This document shows, piece by piece, positions 23,631 to 33,708 of a stretch of DNA of 48,879 nucleotides (position 1 is its first letter; every line of letters begins with the position of its first letter). The position numbers and the translations under genes are program-made. Source of the stretch: Saprospiraceae bacterium (GTDB taxonomy: Bacteria; Bacteroidota; Bacteroidia; Chitinophagales; Saprospiraceae); NCBI GenBank assembly GCA_013001975.1, contig JABDKX010000234.1:1-48879 (forward strand), in the 5' to 3' direction. The notes beneath the pieces were generated by a model that did not search any database, had not been told where the DNA came from, and worked only from the letters and a program-made list of their open reading frames with translations.

Positions 23631-24998
23631 TTAAATATATTCTCTGACATCAACAATTTCACCATAAACCGCGGCTGCGGCAGCCGTTAGAGGACTCGCT
23701 AGGAGAGTTCTTGATCCGGGACCCTGTCTGCCTTCAAAGTTTCTATTTGAAGTAGAGACACAATACTCACCTTTCGAAATTTTATCTTCATTCATAGCGA
23801 GACAAGCAGAGCAACCGGGTTCTCTCAATTCAAATCCAGCTTCTTCTAAAATTTTATCGAGCCCTTCTTTTTTAACTTGATTTTCAACTTGCTTAGATCC
23901 AGGAACAATCAACGCTGAAATATGATCTGCTTTTCTTTTTCCTTTAATAAAGTTGGCAACAATTCTAAAATCTTCAATTCTTGAATTGGTACAACTACCG
24001 ATGAAAACATGTTGAATTTTTTTCCCAATTAAAGATTGTTTATTCTCTAATCCCATGTAAGTCAAAGATTTTGTATTTGCTTTTTCGGGAATGAAATCAT
24101 TTATTTTTATGCCTTGACCGGGGTTTGTTCCATAAGTAATCATTGGTGAAATATCTGATGCATCAAATGCATATTCATGATCAAAAACTGCATCTACATC
24201 TGAAGCCAAAGTTTTCCAATATGCAACGGCTTCGTCAAATTTCTCTCCTTTTGGTGCGTATTCTTTTCCCTTTATATAATTGAAAGTTGTTTCGTCAGGA
24301 GCGATTAATCCGCCTCTTGCGCCCATTTCAATACTCATGTTGCAGATGGTCATTCTTTCTTCCATAGAAAGTGATTTGATGGTACTTCCAGCATATTCAA
24401 CGAAATAGCCAGTCGCACCATTGACGGTTAATTTTGAGATTATATAAAGGACAATATCCTTAGAGCTGACCCCTTTGCTTAATTGACCATTTACAGTAAT
24501 TCTCATTTTTTTAGGTTTGTTTAAAATGAGACATTGACTTGCCATAACCATTTCTACTTCAGAAGTTCCGATACCGAATGCGATAGAACCAAAGGCGCCA
24601 TGTGTTGAAGTATGACTATCGCCACATACAATGGTCATTCCTGGTTTTGTAATGCCTAATTCTGGACCAATCACATGAACAATCCCGTTTTTTTCATGAC
24701 CTAGTCCAAAATAAGTGATATCATTTTCAAGGCAATTTTGTGTCAACGTATCTACTTGTAATTTTGACAATGGATCTTTAATTGGAAGGTGTTGATTTTT
24801 TGTGGGGACATTATGATCTGCTGTTGCAATCACCTTATCTTTTCTGTAAATGCTTATGTTTCTTTTTTTTAATCCAGCAAAAGCTTGTGGGCTTGTTACT
24901 TCATGAATGAAGTGTCGATCAATGTAAATAACCTCTCTGCCTCCAGGAATTGTTTTAACAACATGAGCATCCCATATTTTGTCAAATAGTGTTTTCAT
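23631..24998 (-). CDS. leuC: 3-isopropylmalate dehydratase large subunit
   Basis: The 455-residue aconitase-family protein carries the [4Fe-4S] cluster ligands in [14 protein letters not shown] and [13 protein letters not shown]. It also has [20 protein letters not shown] and the [19 protein letters not shown] end motif. It works with LeuD in the leucine branch. It follows leuA by 5 bp. Length is a little under the usual 465-470 residues, with no missing motif. Confidence 0.95.
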   Translation of the reverse strand: MKTLFDKIWDAHVVKTIPGGREVIYIDRHFIHEVTSPQAFAGLKKRNISIYRKDKVIATADHNVPTKNQHLPIKDPLSKLQVDTLTQNCLENDITYFGLGHEKNGIVHVIGPELGITKPGMTIVCGDSHTSTHGAFGSIAFGIGTSEVEMVMASQCLILNKPKKMRITVNGQLSKGVSSKDIVLYIISKLTVNGATGYFVEYAGSTIKSLSMEERMTICNMSIEMGARGGLIAPDETTFNYIKGKEYAPKGEKFDEAVAYWKTLASDVDAVFDHEYAFDASDISPMITYGTNPGQGIKINDFIPEKANTKSLTYMGLENKQSLIGKKIQHVFIGSCTNSRIEDFRIVANFIKGKRKADHISALIVPGSKQVENQVKKEGLDKILEEAGFELREPGCSACLAMNEDKISKGEYCVSTSNRNFEGRQGPGSRTLLASPLTAAAAAVYGEIVDVREYI

Positions 24999-25003
24999 AT
25001 ATT

Positions 25004-26170
25004 CTAAGAAGCGATCGCAGGAAATAATTTTGTTAGTAATAATTGAAGATCATTTTCATTCACTTCTTTTTTTGAGTCTGCCATATTAATGAATTCACCA
25101 TAGGCAATATCTAGTTGATCTTTGTAAAGATTAAACCCGACTTCTTTAGCACGATAGGCCAATGCTGCTCTTCCACTTCTTGCGGTAAGAATGATGGAAG
25201 ATTGATCAACCCCAACATCTCTAGGATCAATAATCTCATAATTTGACCTTTTCTTAATGACACCATCTTGATGAATTCCAGATGAATGAGCGAATGCATT
25301 TTCTCCAACAATAGCTTTGTTCGGTTGCACAGGCATAGACATGCCTTCCGAGACCAACTTGCTGATATGATTTAATCTTTTTGAGTTAATATCAATTGTA
25401 TAAGTATCTGCGAATCGATGTTTCAAAATCATTGAGATTTCTTCTAATGCCGCATTCCCAGCTCTTTCACCAATACCATTAATTGTACATTCAATTTGCC
25501 TAGCTCCGTTTTCTATTCCAGCGATGGAGTTTGAAGTTGCAAGTCCTAAATCGTTGTGACAATGTGTTGAAAGAATAACATTTTCAATCCCCTTTACATT
25601 GTCGATGAGGTATTTTATTTTTTCTCCATATTCATGAGGAAGACAATACCCAGTTGTGTCTGGAATATTGAGAACAGTTGCACCAGCTTTTATAACTTCC
25701 TCGCAGACTTTTGCCAGATATTCATTTTCTGTTCTACCAGCATCTTCAGCATAGAATTCTACATCTTCAACGAATGATTTGGCAAACTTAACGGCAGATA
25801 CTGCGCGTTCAATTATTTTTTCCCTTGTAGAATTGAATTTGTGAAATATATGAATATCTGAAGTACCGATGCCCGTGTGAATCCGTGGCATTTTTGCATA
25901 TTTTAATGCTCTGGCGGTTTCTACAATATCTTTTTCTATTGATCTGCTTAAACCACAAATAGTAGTATTTCGAATTTCTTTTGCAATAAGCTCAACGGCT
26001 TCAAAATCTCCAGGACTTGAAATAGGAAACCCCGCTTCAATCACATCAACGCCTAATGCTTGCAACTCTCTGGCTAGTTTTAGCTTTTGTTGCGGATTTA
26101 GTTTACAACCAGGAACTTGTTCTCCATCTCGGAGCGTCGTATCAAATATGTAAATCCGTTCTTTATTCAT
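25004..26170 (-). CDS. leuA: 2-isopropylmalate synthase, short form without regulatory domain
   Basis: About 388 residues from MNKERIYIF; an upstream Met at 26188 is possible, but family proteins usually begin as here. The TIM barrel has [13 protein letters not shown] (metal Asp), [16 protein letters not shown] written here as [31 protein letters not shown] and [20 protein letters not shown]. It condenses 2-oxoisovalerate with acetyl-CoA, the first leucine step. The C-terminal allosteric domain of long LeuA (total about 520 residues) is absent, so feedback inhibition by leucine through that domain is not possible. A homocitrate-synthase-like enzyme is the main alternative, but the leuCDB context argues for LeuA. 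Confidence 0.92.
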   Translation of the reverse strand: MNKERIYIFDTTLRDGEQVPGCKLNPQQKLKLARELQALGVDVIEAGFPISSPGDFEAVELIAKEIRNTTICGLSRSIEKDIVETARALKYAKMPRIHTGIGTSDIHIFHKFNSTREKIIERAVSAVKFAKSFVEDVEFYAEDAGRTENEYLAKVCEEVIKAGATVLNIPDTTGYCLPHEYGEKIKYLIDNVKGIENVILSTHCHNDLGLATSNSIAGIENGARQIECTINGIGERAGNAALEEISMILKHRFADTYTIDINSKRLNHISKLVSEGMSMPVQPNKAIVGENAFAHSSGIHQDGVIKKRSNYEIIDPRDVGVDQSSIILTARSGRAALAYRAKEVGFNLYKDQLDIAYGEFINMADSKKEVNENDLQLLLTKLFPAIAS

Positions 26171-26314
26171 ATTGTGTCCTTCTTTCACATTATGAAAATA
26201 TTACTAGAATGATGAAGATGCGAATTTAAATTATAATATATTTACAATTTTCAAAGTAATTTATATTATTATAAATATCTGTTAATCAATTAAATAAATA
26301 TAAAATAACTACAA

Positions 26315-27886
26315 TTGACAAGTATAAAAACACAATATTTAACTGATTTAATTAATGGATTGACAAAAAGTGAAAAACGACATTTCAAACTTTTTTCGAA
26401 TCGGGTAGGCACGTCTGAAAAATTGTATGTACAACTATTTGATTTGTTATCAAAAGATAAAGTATTTATCGAAAAACGTGTTTTGGAGAAAATACCAGAG
26501 ATTAAAAAATCTCAGTTATCAAATTTAAAAGCCAATTTATACAAACAACTATTACGTGCTTTGCGAGATATTAATAAAGAAGACTATGCTGAAATAAAAG
26601 CGCGTGAACTGTTTGATTTTGCAAAAGTTTTGTACGCCAAAGGGCAATATCAAGCGAGTATTGAAATGCTTGAAAAAGTTAAAAATCTGGCAGCTAAAAT
26701 CCATAAACAACCACTAGAATATTTAGCAATTAGTTTTGAAAAACAAATTGAGTCTCAACATGTAACTGGAAGTATGTCACCTAAGGCATTTGTGCTTTCA
26801 GAAAACTCGGAAAAAATAATTAACTCACTTAGAGTTACGGATAGTCTTTCCAATCTTTCACTTTCTCTTTATGGAATTTATTTGCAGAGGGGATATGTAC
26901 GAAATGAAGAAGATTATAATTACTTGAAGAGTTATGTTTTAGAAAAATTACCTGAGGTTGAATTAGACACCCTTGATTTTTATCAATTGCTTCATTACTA
27001 TCAAATTCATGTTTGGTATTATCATATGATTCAAGACTTTCCTTCATATTTTAAATATTCTCAAAAGTGGGTTGACTTGTTTGATCTGTTTCCAGAAATG
27101 AAAAAACCTGAAACCACCGTCTACATAAAAGGTCTTCATAATGTTTTAAATGCTTTGTTTATGTCGGGAAGTCTTGAGAGATTTGATTCAGTACTTTTTA
27201 AATTATCTCATCTGCTTGAAGATTCTAAATATAAATTGAGTCGAAATGAATTGTCTCAATTAGAATTATTTAAATATACGCATGTCATTAATCGGGTTTA
27301 TCTAACGGCTGAATATGATAAAGATTTTACAGAAATAACACTTCTTGAGAAAAAAATAAATGAAGAAGATCATCAATGGGATTTAAATCGAATTCTGGTA
27401 TTTAATTACAAGATTGCTTGTATATATTTTGGAAGAGGAAATCTTGCAACAACAATTAATTACCTAAACCGAATTACGAATTTTAACTATCCGAATTTTA
27501 AAGAAGACATTCAATGTTTTGCACGTATTTTAAATTTAATAGCTCACTTTGAATTGGGTAACGATATATTAGTAAGTTATCAAATAAAATCTGTTTATAA
27601 GTTTCTCCTAAAAATGAAGGAACTCCAAAAAGTTCAAAAGGAGGTTCTCAGATTTATTCGGAAGACACCATCTATGATGGAAAAAGATTTGATTCTTGAG
27701 TTTAAGTTGCTTAAGAAAAAATTGGAGGAAATTGAAACAGAACCTTTTGAGAAACGCCCATTTTTATATCTTGATATTATCTCTTGGTTAGACAGTAAAA
27801 TCAATAAAACAACAATGGTAAAAGCCATTCGAAAGAGATTGAAATCGAAAGGATTTAAGGCAAGACCTAAAAGTGACTTATATTAA
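26315..27886 (+). CDS. Large alpha-helical (TPR-like) protein of unknown function
   Basis: The frame starts with TTG at 26315 and encodes 523 residues; no ATG lies near the N-terminus, and the text (TSIKTQYLTDLINGLTKSEK) looks native from there. The protein has no signal peptide or membrane segment. Its helices repeat in TPR-like style (ARELFDFAKVLYAKGQYQAS, EMLEKVKNLAAKIHKQPLEY, ACIYFGRGNLATTINYLNRI). It ends in a basic tail (RKRLKSKGFKARPKSD). Similar helical proteins seem frequent in Bacteroidota, without a known role. It is divergent from leuA across 144 bp and lies 84 bp upstream of the sigma gene. Confidence 0.75.
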   Translation: MTSIKTQYLTDLINGLTKSEKRHFKLFSNRVGTSEKLYVQLFDLLSKDKVFIEKRVLEKIPEIKKSQLSNLKANLYKQLLRALRDINKEDYAEIKARELFDFAKVLYAKGQYQASIEMLEKVKNLAAKIHKQPLEYLAISFEKQIESQHVTGSMSPKAFVLSENSEKIINSLRVTDSLSNLSLSLYGIYLQRGYVRNEEDYNYLKSYVLEKLPEVELDTLDFYQLLHYYQIHVWYYHMIQDFPSYFKYSQKWVDLFDLFPEMKKPETTVYIKGLHNVLNALFMSGSLERFDSVLFKLSHLLEDSKYKLSRNELSQLELFKYTHVINRVYLTAEYDKDFTEITLLEKKINEEDHQWDLNRILVFNYKIACIYFGRGNLATTINYLNRITNFNYPNFKEDIQCFARILNLIAHFELGNDILVSYQIKSVYKFLLKMKELQKVQKEVLRFIRKTPSMMEKDLILEFKLLKKKLEEIETEPFEKRPFLYLDIISWLDSKINKTTMVKAIRKRLKSKGFKARPKSDLY

Positions 27887-27918
27887 TTGAATAAATTTTA
27901 TTTATTGATTTTTTTTGA

Positions 27919-27955
27919 AAACTGTAATATTCCAAAAAAGACTTAGACTAATAAG
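27919..27955 (+). repeat. 37-bp repeat, copy 2, in front of the ECF sigma gene
   Basis: This copy differs at two positions from 21684-21720. It ends 15 bp before the start codon of the sigma factor. The layout suggests an autoregulated ECF promoter with TGTAAT as the -35 part. Confidence 0.6.
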
Positions 27956-27970
27956 TATATATTCAAGTTA

Positions 27971-28486
27971 ATGAAACCAGATTTTCAGAAAATATTGCAA
28001 GATCACAATGATATTATTTATAAAATATCAAAATCTTTTGCTTTTGAAAATTATCAGGATCTCTACCAAGAAATAGCCATTGAAATCTGGAGAAGCCTTG
28101 AAAAATTCAGAGGAGAGGCGCAAATTAAAACATGGATCTATCGTGTGGCATTTAATACTGCGGTGTCTTATAGTACTAAAGTAAAAAGACAAGTTGTCAA
28201 TAATATTCCAATTGATCCAGCAGAAATAAAAGCCATTCAAGAAAATTATCAAACTTCAAAAGAGCAGGCTGCAGCAAGTAAAACTAAAGTGAACCTATTA
28301 TACCAGTGTATTAATATGTTGGTTCCAGTAAACAGATCAATAATAATCCTGCAATTAGAAGGCCATGACTACGAAGAAATATCTCAAATCACAGGAATAA
28401 AAATTAATACCATTGGCGTAAAACTGAATAGAATCAGAAATCGATTGTTTCAACTTTTAAAAGATAATGGTTATGAAAGATTATAA
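27971..28486 (+). CDS. ECF-type RNA polymerase sigma factor
   Basis: This 171-residue sigma factor has region 2 at about 10-75 (DIIYKISKSFAFENYQDLYQ, EIAIEIWRSLEKFRGEAQIK, TWIYRVAFNTAVSY). Region 4 lies at about 105-165 (LVPVNRSIIILQLEGHDYEE, ISQITGIKINTIGVKLNRIR). It overlaps the next gene, a four-helix membrane protein, by 20 bp; that arrangement is typical of a sigma and its membrane-bound regulator. A 37-bp sequence just upstream also occurs at 21684, which may mark its own regulon. Confidence 0.9.
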   Translation: MKPDFQKILQDHNDIIYKISKSFAFENYQDLYQEIAIEIWRSLEKFRGEAQIKTWIYRVAFNTAVSYSTKVKRQVVNNIPIDPAEIKAIQENYQTSKEQAAASKTKVNLLYQCINMLVPVNRSIIILQLEGHDYEEISQITGIKINTIGVKLNRIRNRLFQLLKDNGYERL

Positions 28487-29066
28487 TATAGAAGACTTAT
28501 GGTTACAAGATGTGGCACCTGAAAGCTCTTTCAAGTTGGATGTTTTACCTAGTAGCGTTACATCAAAATTTAGTGTTTTTAGAGAACTGAAACGGGTTAG
28601 AAATTTATTTTGGTGGCAATGGTCAATGGAAATTATTGGAATATTATTCGCAGGATTCCAATTTATGTTTCATGGAGAAAGTATAACTATTGGCAATGCT
28701 GTAATTGCCATGTTAACGTCCGCAATACCATATTGCTTTTATATCTCATATTTTAGGCGATTTATCAAAAGTATAAATGATAATAAAAGTCAAAACATGA
28801 AAGATTCGCTTCAGTCTTTTTTGGATAGTCTTAATAAGTATATTAAAAATGTGATACGTCTTTTTGTGATAATATTAATTTTTAACATTGCTTTATATGT
28901 TTTAGTATCAATAATTGATTTTGAAAGCATAGGAAGACTCGTTGCCGACTTGATAACGGCAGTTTTGGCTTTTGTAATTACGTATGCTTCAATTGCCGGT
29001 TGGTTTGATTTTATGTACAAAGACAGTGTGACTGAATTAGAAAATGCAATTCGATATCTTGAATAA
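28467..29066 (+). CDS. Membrane protein, probable partner of the ECF sigma factor
   Basis: The 199-residue protein has a cytoplasmic N-terminus of about 45 residues (MVMKDYNIEDLWLQDVAPES...), then four membrane segments at about 52-68, 75-92, 130-150 and 158-180, and a short acidic tail. No zinc-binding anti-sigma motif is visible. The tight overlap with the sigma gene and the soluble N-terminal segment suggest an anti-sigma or sensor role. This is inference from context, not from a recognised domain. The gene converges with ilvA, 15 bp between stops, with no clear terminator between. Confidence 0.7.
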   Translation: MVMKDYNIEDLWLQDVAPESSFKLDVLPSSVTSKFSVFRELKRVRNLFWWQWSMEIIGILFAGFQFMFHGESITIGNAVIAMLTSAIPYCFYISYFRRFIKSINDNKSQNMKDSLQSFLDSLNKYIKNVIRLFVIILIFNIALYVLVSIIDFESIGRLVADLITAVLAFVITYASIAGWFDFMYKDSVTELENAIRYLE

Positions 29067-29081
29067 AAAAGTATCCTTTAT

Positions 29082-30353
29082 TTAAACCAACAATTCAAAT
29101 AAACTGCGATTATAATTGACATGTTGAAAATTGATCTTGGCGGCTTTCATCTTGTTAATGAGCGGCAAGTAATCTTCAGAATTTTTAAACTCAATGCCAA
29201 CGACTGCAGGACCATTGAGTTTATTTGTTTTTTTCATATACTCAAAATGGGTAATATCATCATTAGGACCAAGGATATTTAAAAATTCTCTAAGGGCACC
29301 TGCTCTTTGAGGAAATCGAACAATGAAGTAATGTTTTTTTCCTTCATATAACAACGAGCGTTCTGCTATTTCTTGGGTTCTACTGATATCATTATTACCA
29401 CCACAAATTATGATACCTACATTTTTTCCTTTGATCTCATCTTTGATTTGATCGAGTGCGGCAATTGAAATAGCACCAGCGGGTTCTACAACAATAGCAT
29501 CTTCATTGTAAAGTTCTAAGATGGTAGTACAAATTTTCCCTTCTGAAACTGTTATACATTCATCAACTATTTCACTACAAATTTGATAAGTGAGATCACC
29601 AAGTTCTTTGACAGCAATCCCATCAACGAAAGTATCGATGTCATTAATTTTTACTCTTTCACCTTTCTTAAGAGACTCGGTTAATGCAGGTGCACCTTTT
29701 GCTTCGACAGCTATTAATTTGGTTTGTGGACTTTGCTGCTTCATATAAGAACCCACACCACTTAATAATCCACCACCGCCTACAGCAACAAGTAAAATGT
29801 CTAGTGGTTGTTTTGCTTGCTTCAGTATTTCAGCGGCGATGGTGCCTTGTCCAGCAATAATGTCAGGATCGTTAAAAGGGTGAATAAAAATGGAATTGTT
29901 TTGTTGAGATTCTTTTATTGCAGCTGATTGTGCATCATCATAACTGTCACCTTCTAAAATAATTTCTATCCATTCACCACCAAATAGTTTAACCTTTTTA
30001 AGCTTTTGTTCTGGCGTAGGATTGGGCATAAATATTTGCCCTCTGATCTTAAGTTTATTACAAGCCAAAGCCACACCTTGTGCATGATTACCTGCACTGG
30101 CGCAAATGATACCTCGCGCTTTTTCATTCTCTGATAATTGAGAAATCTTATTATAAGCGCCTCTTATTTTAAATGACCGCACACTTTGCATATCTTCTCT
30201 TTTCAAAAAGATATTACAATCAAACTTCTGCGAAAGATTAAAGTGTTCTAAAAATGGCGTTTCAATAACAACATCTTTTATTCTTTCTTGAGCGTTATGA
30301 ATGGCATCCTCAGAAATCAATAATGAAGCTTTACTATTTACTTTGGTTGCCAT
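29082..30353 (-). CDS. ilvA: Threonine dehydratase (deaminase), biosynthetic
   Basis: The 423-residue PLP enzyme converts threonine to 2-oxobutanoate, the entry to isoleucine. The PLP lysine is Lys62 in SVRSFKIRGAY. Other motifs are CASAGNHAQGVALAC and VAVGGGGLLSGVGSY. The C-terminal part from about 330 (HYFIVRFPQRAGALREFLNI) is one ACT-like domain for feedback control, as in the shorter IlvA forms; long E. coli IlvA has two. Its start shares a base with the ilvC stop. It is the last gene of the ilv operon. Confidence 0.94.
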   Translation of the reverse strand: MATKVNSKASLLISEDAIHNAQERIKDVVIETPFLEHFNLSQKFDCNIFLKREDMQSVRSFKIRGAYNKISQLSENEKARGIICASAGNHAQGVALACNKLKIRGQIFMPNPTPEQKLKKVKLFGGEWIEIILEGDSYDDAQSAAIKESQQNNSIFIHPFNDPDIIAGQGTIAAEILKQAKQPLDILLVAVGGGGLLSGVGSYMKQQSPQTKLIAVEAKGAPALTESLKKGERVKINDIDTFVDGIAVKELGDLTYQICSEIVDECITVSEGKICTTILELYNEDAIVVEPAGAISIAALDQIKDEIKGKNVGIIICGGNNDISRTQEIAERSLLYEGKKHYFIVRFPQRAGALREFLNILGPNDDITHFEYMKKTNKLNGPAVVGIEFKNSEDYLPLINKMKAAKINFQHVNYNRSLFELLV

Positions 30354-31396
30354 CAGTTTTTAGGTCTTAAACTTCTTACTGTTTTTCCAGCTCTCCACAT
30401 TTCTGAATCTTCCAGCTCTTTTAATTCTACTGTTAATTTTTCTCTATAATCTGGCATACTGTTGCTGTCAATTGAAAGTTGAGCCTCATGACCCTTTTCA
30501 ACACTTTCATATAATTCTGCGAAAACTGGTTTGACGGCATCTCTGAATTTCTTCCACCAATCCAACGCTCCTCTTTGTGCCGTTGTTGAACAATTGGCGT
30601 ACATCCAATCCATTCCATTTTCAGCGATCAGAGGATAAAGAGATTCTGTTGCTTCCTCTACAGTTTCGTTAAATGCCTCGGAAGGGGAGTGTCCTTTTGA
30701 TCTTAGCAAGTCATATTGTGCTGCAAACAAACCTTGGATTGCGCCCATCAAAGAACCACGTTCACCTGTTAGGTCGCTGTATACCTCTTTTTTAAATGTC
30801 GTTTCGAATAGATATCCTGAGCCAATACCAATTCCTAAAGCTTTGACTCGTTCAGTTGCTCTGCCAGTGGCATCTTGAAAAACAGCATAACTGGAATTCA
30901 ATCCTTTTCCAGCCAAAAACAATCTTCTTAAGCTTGTTCCTGAACCTTTTGGTGCTGCTAAGATGACATCTATATTATCTGGAGGTATAATGCCTGTTCT
31001 CTCCTTATAAGTTACGCCAAAGCCATGAGAAAAATACAATGCTTTGCCTTCTGTTAAATAGGGAAGGAGTGTTGGCCACACTGCTATTTGAGCTGCATCT
31101 GAAAGCAAGTATTGAATGATCGTTCCTTTTTCAGCGGCTTCTTCAATTGAGAATAATGTTTCACCCGGAACAAAGCCATCAGCAATTGCTTTGTCATAAG
31201 AAGGCGATGGTTGGCGTTGACCAACTATGACGTTAAATCCATTGTCTTTTAAATTGAGTGCTTGTCCGGGTCCTTGAACGCCGTAACCAATAATTGCGAT
31301 TGTTTCATCCTTGAGAACCTCTCTTGCTTTATCAAGAGAAAATTCATCTCTTGTTACTACGTTTTCTTCAGTTCCTCCAAAATTTAATAGTGCCAT
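30353..31396 (-). CDS. ilvC: Ketol-acid reductoisomerase (class I)
   Basis: The 347-residue protein isomerises and reduces acetolactate or acetohydroxybutyrate with NADPH. The N-terminal Rossmann domain has IAIIGYGVQGPGQALNLKDN followed by VIVGQRQPSPSYDKA. The C-terminal knotted domain has SDLTGERGSLMGAIQGLFAA and ENGMDWMYANCSTTAQRGAL, with the Asp and Glu magnesium ligands. Length fits class I. The Gly-Pro-Gly-Gln stretch in the nucleotide loop differs from the common GSQG form; similar variants occur in Bacteroidota to my knowledge. It starts 11 bp after ilvN. Confidence 0.94.
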   Translation of the reverse strand: MALLNFGGTEENVVTRDEFSLDKAREVLKDETIAIIGYGVQGPGQALNLKDNGFNVIVGQRQPSPSYDKAIADGFVPGETLFSIEEAAEKGTIIQYLLSDAAQIAVWPTLLPYLTEGKALYFSHGFGVTYKERTGIIPPDNIDVILAAPKGSGTSLRRLFLAGKGLNSSYAVFQDATGRATERVKALGIGIGSGYLFETTFKKEVYSDLTGERGSLMGAIQGLFAAQYDLLRSKGHSPSEAFNETVEEATESLYPLIAENGMDWMYANCSTTAQRGALDWWKKFRDAVKPVFAELYESVEKGHEAQLSIDSNSMPDYREKLTVELKELEDSEMWRAGKTVRSLRPKN

Positions 31397-31407
31397 TTTT
31401 TTATTTT

Positions 31408-31965
31408 TTAAATATTATTTGATTCTAATTTTTTGTGATTTCGTTTTTTATCAACCGACTTTAAGTGATTGTTTAGCCTTTCCATTGGTTTTACAATAGC
31501 TACTCTTCCTGACCGTGCAAACTCATAAATTCCAATGATTCTTAATTCTTCTAAAAGTGCATTGGTTTCTTCTTTATGCCCTGTTTTTTCGATAACAATA
31601 TATTCAGGCTCAATGCTTAATATGCGTGCGTTATGTCTTCGTAACAATTCTTCTGTATCATCACTTTGAAAAAATGATTGAGTGGCCACTTTGTAAAGCG
31701 CAATTTCTTGATAGACAATTTCACTTGTTTCATAATAAAAAGCCTTGAGGACATCTACTTGCTTTTCTATTTGTAGCGTTAACTTCCTAACTTGTTCATC
31801 TGTAAGATTTAAGACTAAGGTAAACCGATGAATACCTTTCATTGAAGATTCTGAAGCAGCAATACTTTCAATGTTGATATGCCTTTTTGTTATAATAGCA
31901 ACGACTCTTTGCAGCAGTCCTAATTTGTTTTCAGTAAATACTGTTATCGTAAATTCTTTTTCCAT
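31408..31965 (-). CDS. ilvN: Acetolactate synthase small (regulatory) subunit
   Basis: The 185-residue protein starts with an ACT domain (EFTITVFTENKLGLLQRVVA, IITKRHINIESIAASESSMK, GIHRFTLVLNLTDEQ) that binds valine or a related effector. A second IlvN C-terminal domain follows from about 85 to 165 (ARILSIEPEYIVIEKTGHKE, LRIIGIYEFARSGRVAIVKP). It activates the catalytic subunit and confers feedback inhibition. It starts 4 bp after ilvB. Confidence 0.93.
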   Translation of the reverse strand: MEKEFTITVFTENKLGLLQRVVAIITKRHINIESIAASESSMKGIHRFTLVLNLTDEQVRKLTLQIEKQVDVLKAFYYETSEIVYQEIALYKVATQSFFQSDDTEELLRRHNARILSIEPEYIVIEKTGHKEETNALLEELRIIGIYEFARSGRVAIVKPMERLNNHLKSVDKKRNHKKLESNNI

Positions 31966-31969
31966 AATA

Positions 31970-33703
31970 TTAGCTTAAGGCGATTTCATGTACTGCTTTT
32001 CCTGTTGCGATCATTGGAAAAACATTTTCTTCATTTTCTACATTAACGTGAAGGACGTAGGGGCCGTTATATTCTAGCATTTCAGCTATTGATGATTTTA
32101 AATCCTTAGGGTCGGTGATCTGCTTACCTTTTACACCAAAGCCATCAGAGATTTTTATAAAATCTGGATTTTTTAATTCGACAAATGAATATCGCTTTTC
32201 AAAAAACAACTCTTGCCATTGTCTTACCATGCCTAAATAGTTGTTGTCCAAAATAATTATTTTGACTTGGACATCCCATTGATTGCAAACGCCCAATTCT
32301 TGTAAGGTCATTTGAAATCCTCCATCGCCAATTATTGAAACTACTTGTGCATAGGGTTTGGCTAATTTTGCGCCTATTGCTGCAGGCAATCCAAAGCCCA
32401 TGGTGCCAGCGCCACCAGATGAAATCCACTGGTCGTGACCATTGTAGTCATAGTATCTTGCGGCGATCATTTGATGTTGACCAACATCTGTTGTAACGAT
32501 CGCTTTTCCATTTGTTTGGTTTGAAAGTTCCTTGATGACTTTAGCCATTTTTAATTGAGGGCTTGAATCGGATAAATCTTTACTGATGACTTTGTCATGT
32601 TCCATTTGATCACATTGATGAAATTCTTCTAGCCAAGCTTCATATGATTTTTGTTTAACCAGGGGCGTAAGATCTAACAATGCATCTTTTGCATCACCTA
32701 GAATGGCGACATCTGTTTTTACATTTTTATCAATTTCTGAAGGGTCTATTTCAACATGAATAACCTTAGCTTGTTTTGCATATCTTGAAATATCGCCAGT
32801 GACACGATCGTCAAATCTCATTCCAATTGCAATTAACACATCACACTCATTGGTTTTTACATTTGGTCCATAGTTACCATGCATACCTAACATGCCGGTG
32901 TACAATGGATGTTCGTCAGGGATTGCTGATAATCCATGAATAGTGCTGGCTACTGGAATGCCTGATTTTTCAACAAAAGATTTAAATTCTTTTTGTGCTT
33001 TAGCAATATGAATACCATGACCTGCTAGAATTAAAGGTTTCTTTGCGCTGTTAATTAAAGTAGCGGCTTCTTCGACTTTAGATTTATCAATGATAGGGGT
33101 ACAAGTATAACTTCTTATGATTGGATTTTTCTCATAGTGATATTCGCATTCTCCTAATTGGGCGTCCTTGGTAATATCAATCACAACAGGTCCAGGTCTG
33201 CCTGAATTTGCGATATAAAATGCCTTTGCAAAGACTTCTGGAATTTCCGAGGCTTTTGTAATTTGATAATTCCATTTAGTAATCGGTGCAGAACATCCGA
33301 TCACATCTGCTTCTTGGAATGCATCAGAGCCAAGCAAATGACTGTACACTTGACCAGTTACACAAACCAATGGTGTTGAATCCATCATTGCGTCAAGTAA
33401 TCCAGTAAACAGATTGGTAGCACCGGGCCCTGAAGTTGCAAAGACAACACCAGTTTTTCTAGAAGCTCTCGCAAAGCCTTCTGCTGCATGAATGGCTCCT
33501 TGTTCATGTCTGGTTAGAATATGTTGGATTTGATTTTGATAAGAATATAATGCATCATAGATTGGCATTATCGCTCCTCCAGGATATCCAAAAATAGTAT
33601 GAATGTCTTCTTCTAATAGACATTTTAAAACAGCTTCTGCGCCAGTTATTTTCTGAGCTTTTTTTGAAGCTTTAATTTCTGTTTTATTTTCTTGTGCTAT
33701 CAT
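31970..33703 (-). CDS. ilvB: Acetolactate synthase large (catalytic) subunit
   Basis: About 577 residues from [10 protein letters not shown] at 33703, 5 bp after the ilvD stop; the open frame extends to 33733, but only inside ilvD. The thiamine-diphosphate enzyme shows the catalytic-Glu region [10 protein letters not shown] with THE-like [17 protein letters not shown], the FAD domain and the TPP motif [20 protein letters not shown] followed by [11 protein letters not shown]. It makes acetolactate from two pyruvates and acetohydroxybutyrate from pyruvate and 2-oxobutanoate. Confidence 0.95.
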   Translation of the reverse strand: MIAQENKTEIKASKKAQKITGAEAVLKCLLEEDIHTIFGYPGGAIMPIYDALYSYQNQIQHILTRHEQGAIHAAEGFARASRKTGVVFATSGPGATNLFTGLLDAMMDSTPLVCVTGQVYSHLLGSDAFQEADVIGCSAPITKWNYQITKASEIPEVFAKAFYIANSGRPGPVVIDITKDAQLGECEYHYEKNPIIRSYTCTPIIDKSKVEEAATLINSAKKPLILAGHGIHIAKAQKEFKSFVEKSGIPVASTIHGLSAIPDEHPLYTGMLGMHGNYGPNVKTNECDVLIAIGMRFDDRVTGDISRYAKQAKVIHVEIDPSEIDKNVKTDVAILGDAKDALLDLTPLVKQKSYEAWLEEFHQCDQMEHDKVISKDLSDSSPQLKMAKVIKELSNQTNGKAIVTTDVGQHQMIAARYYDYNGHDQWISSGGAGTMGFGLPAAIGAKLAKPYAQVVSIIGDGGFQMTLQELGVCNQWDVQVKIIILDNNYLGMVRQWQELFFEKRYSFVELKNPDFIKISDGFGVKGKQITDPKDLKSSIAEMLEYNGPYVLHVNVENEENVFPMIATGKAVHEIALS

Positions 33704-33708
33704 AATTT

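Noticed and set aside
26189-26314. A leucine leader peptide or attenuator upstream of leuA
   Set aside because: The minus strand of this gap has no start codon leading a Leu-rich frame and no terminator hairpin.
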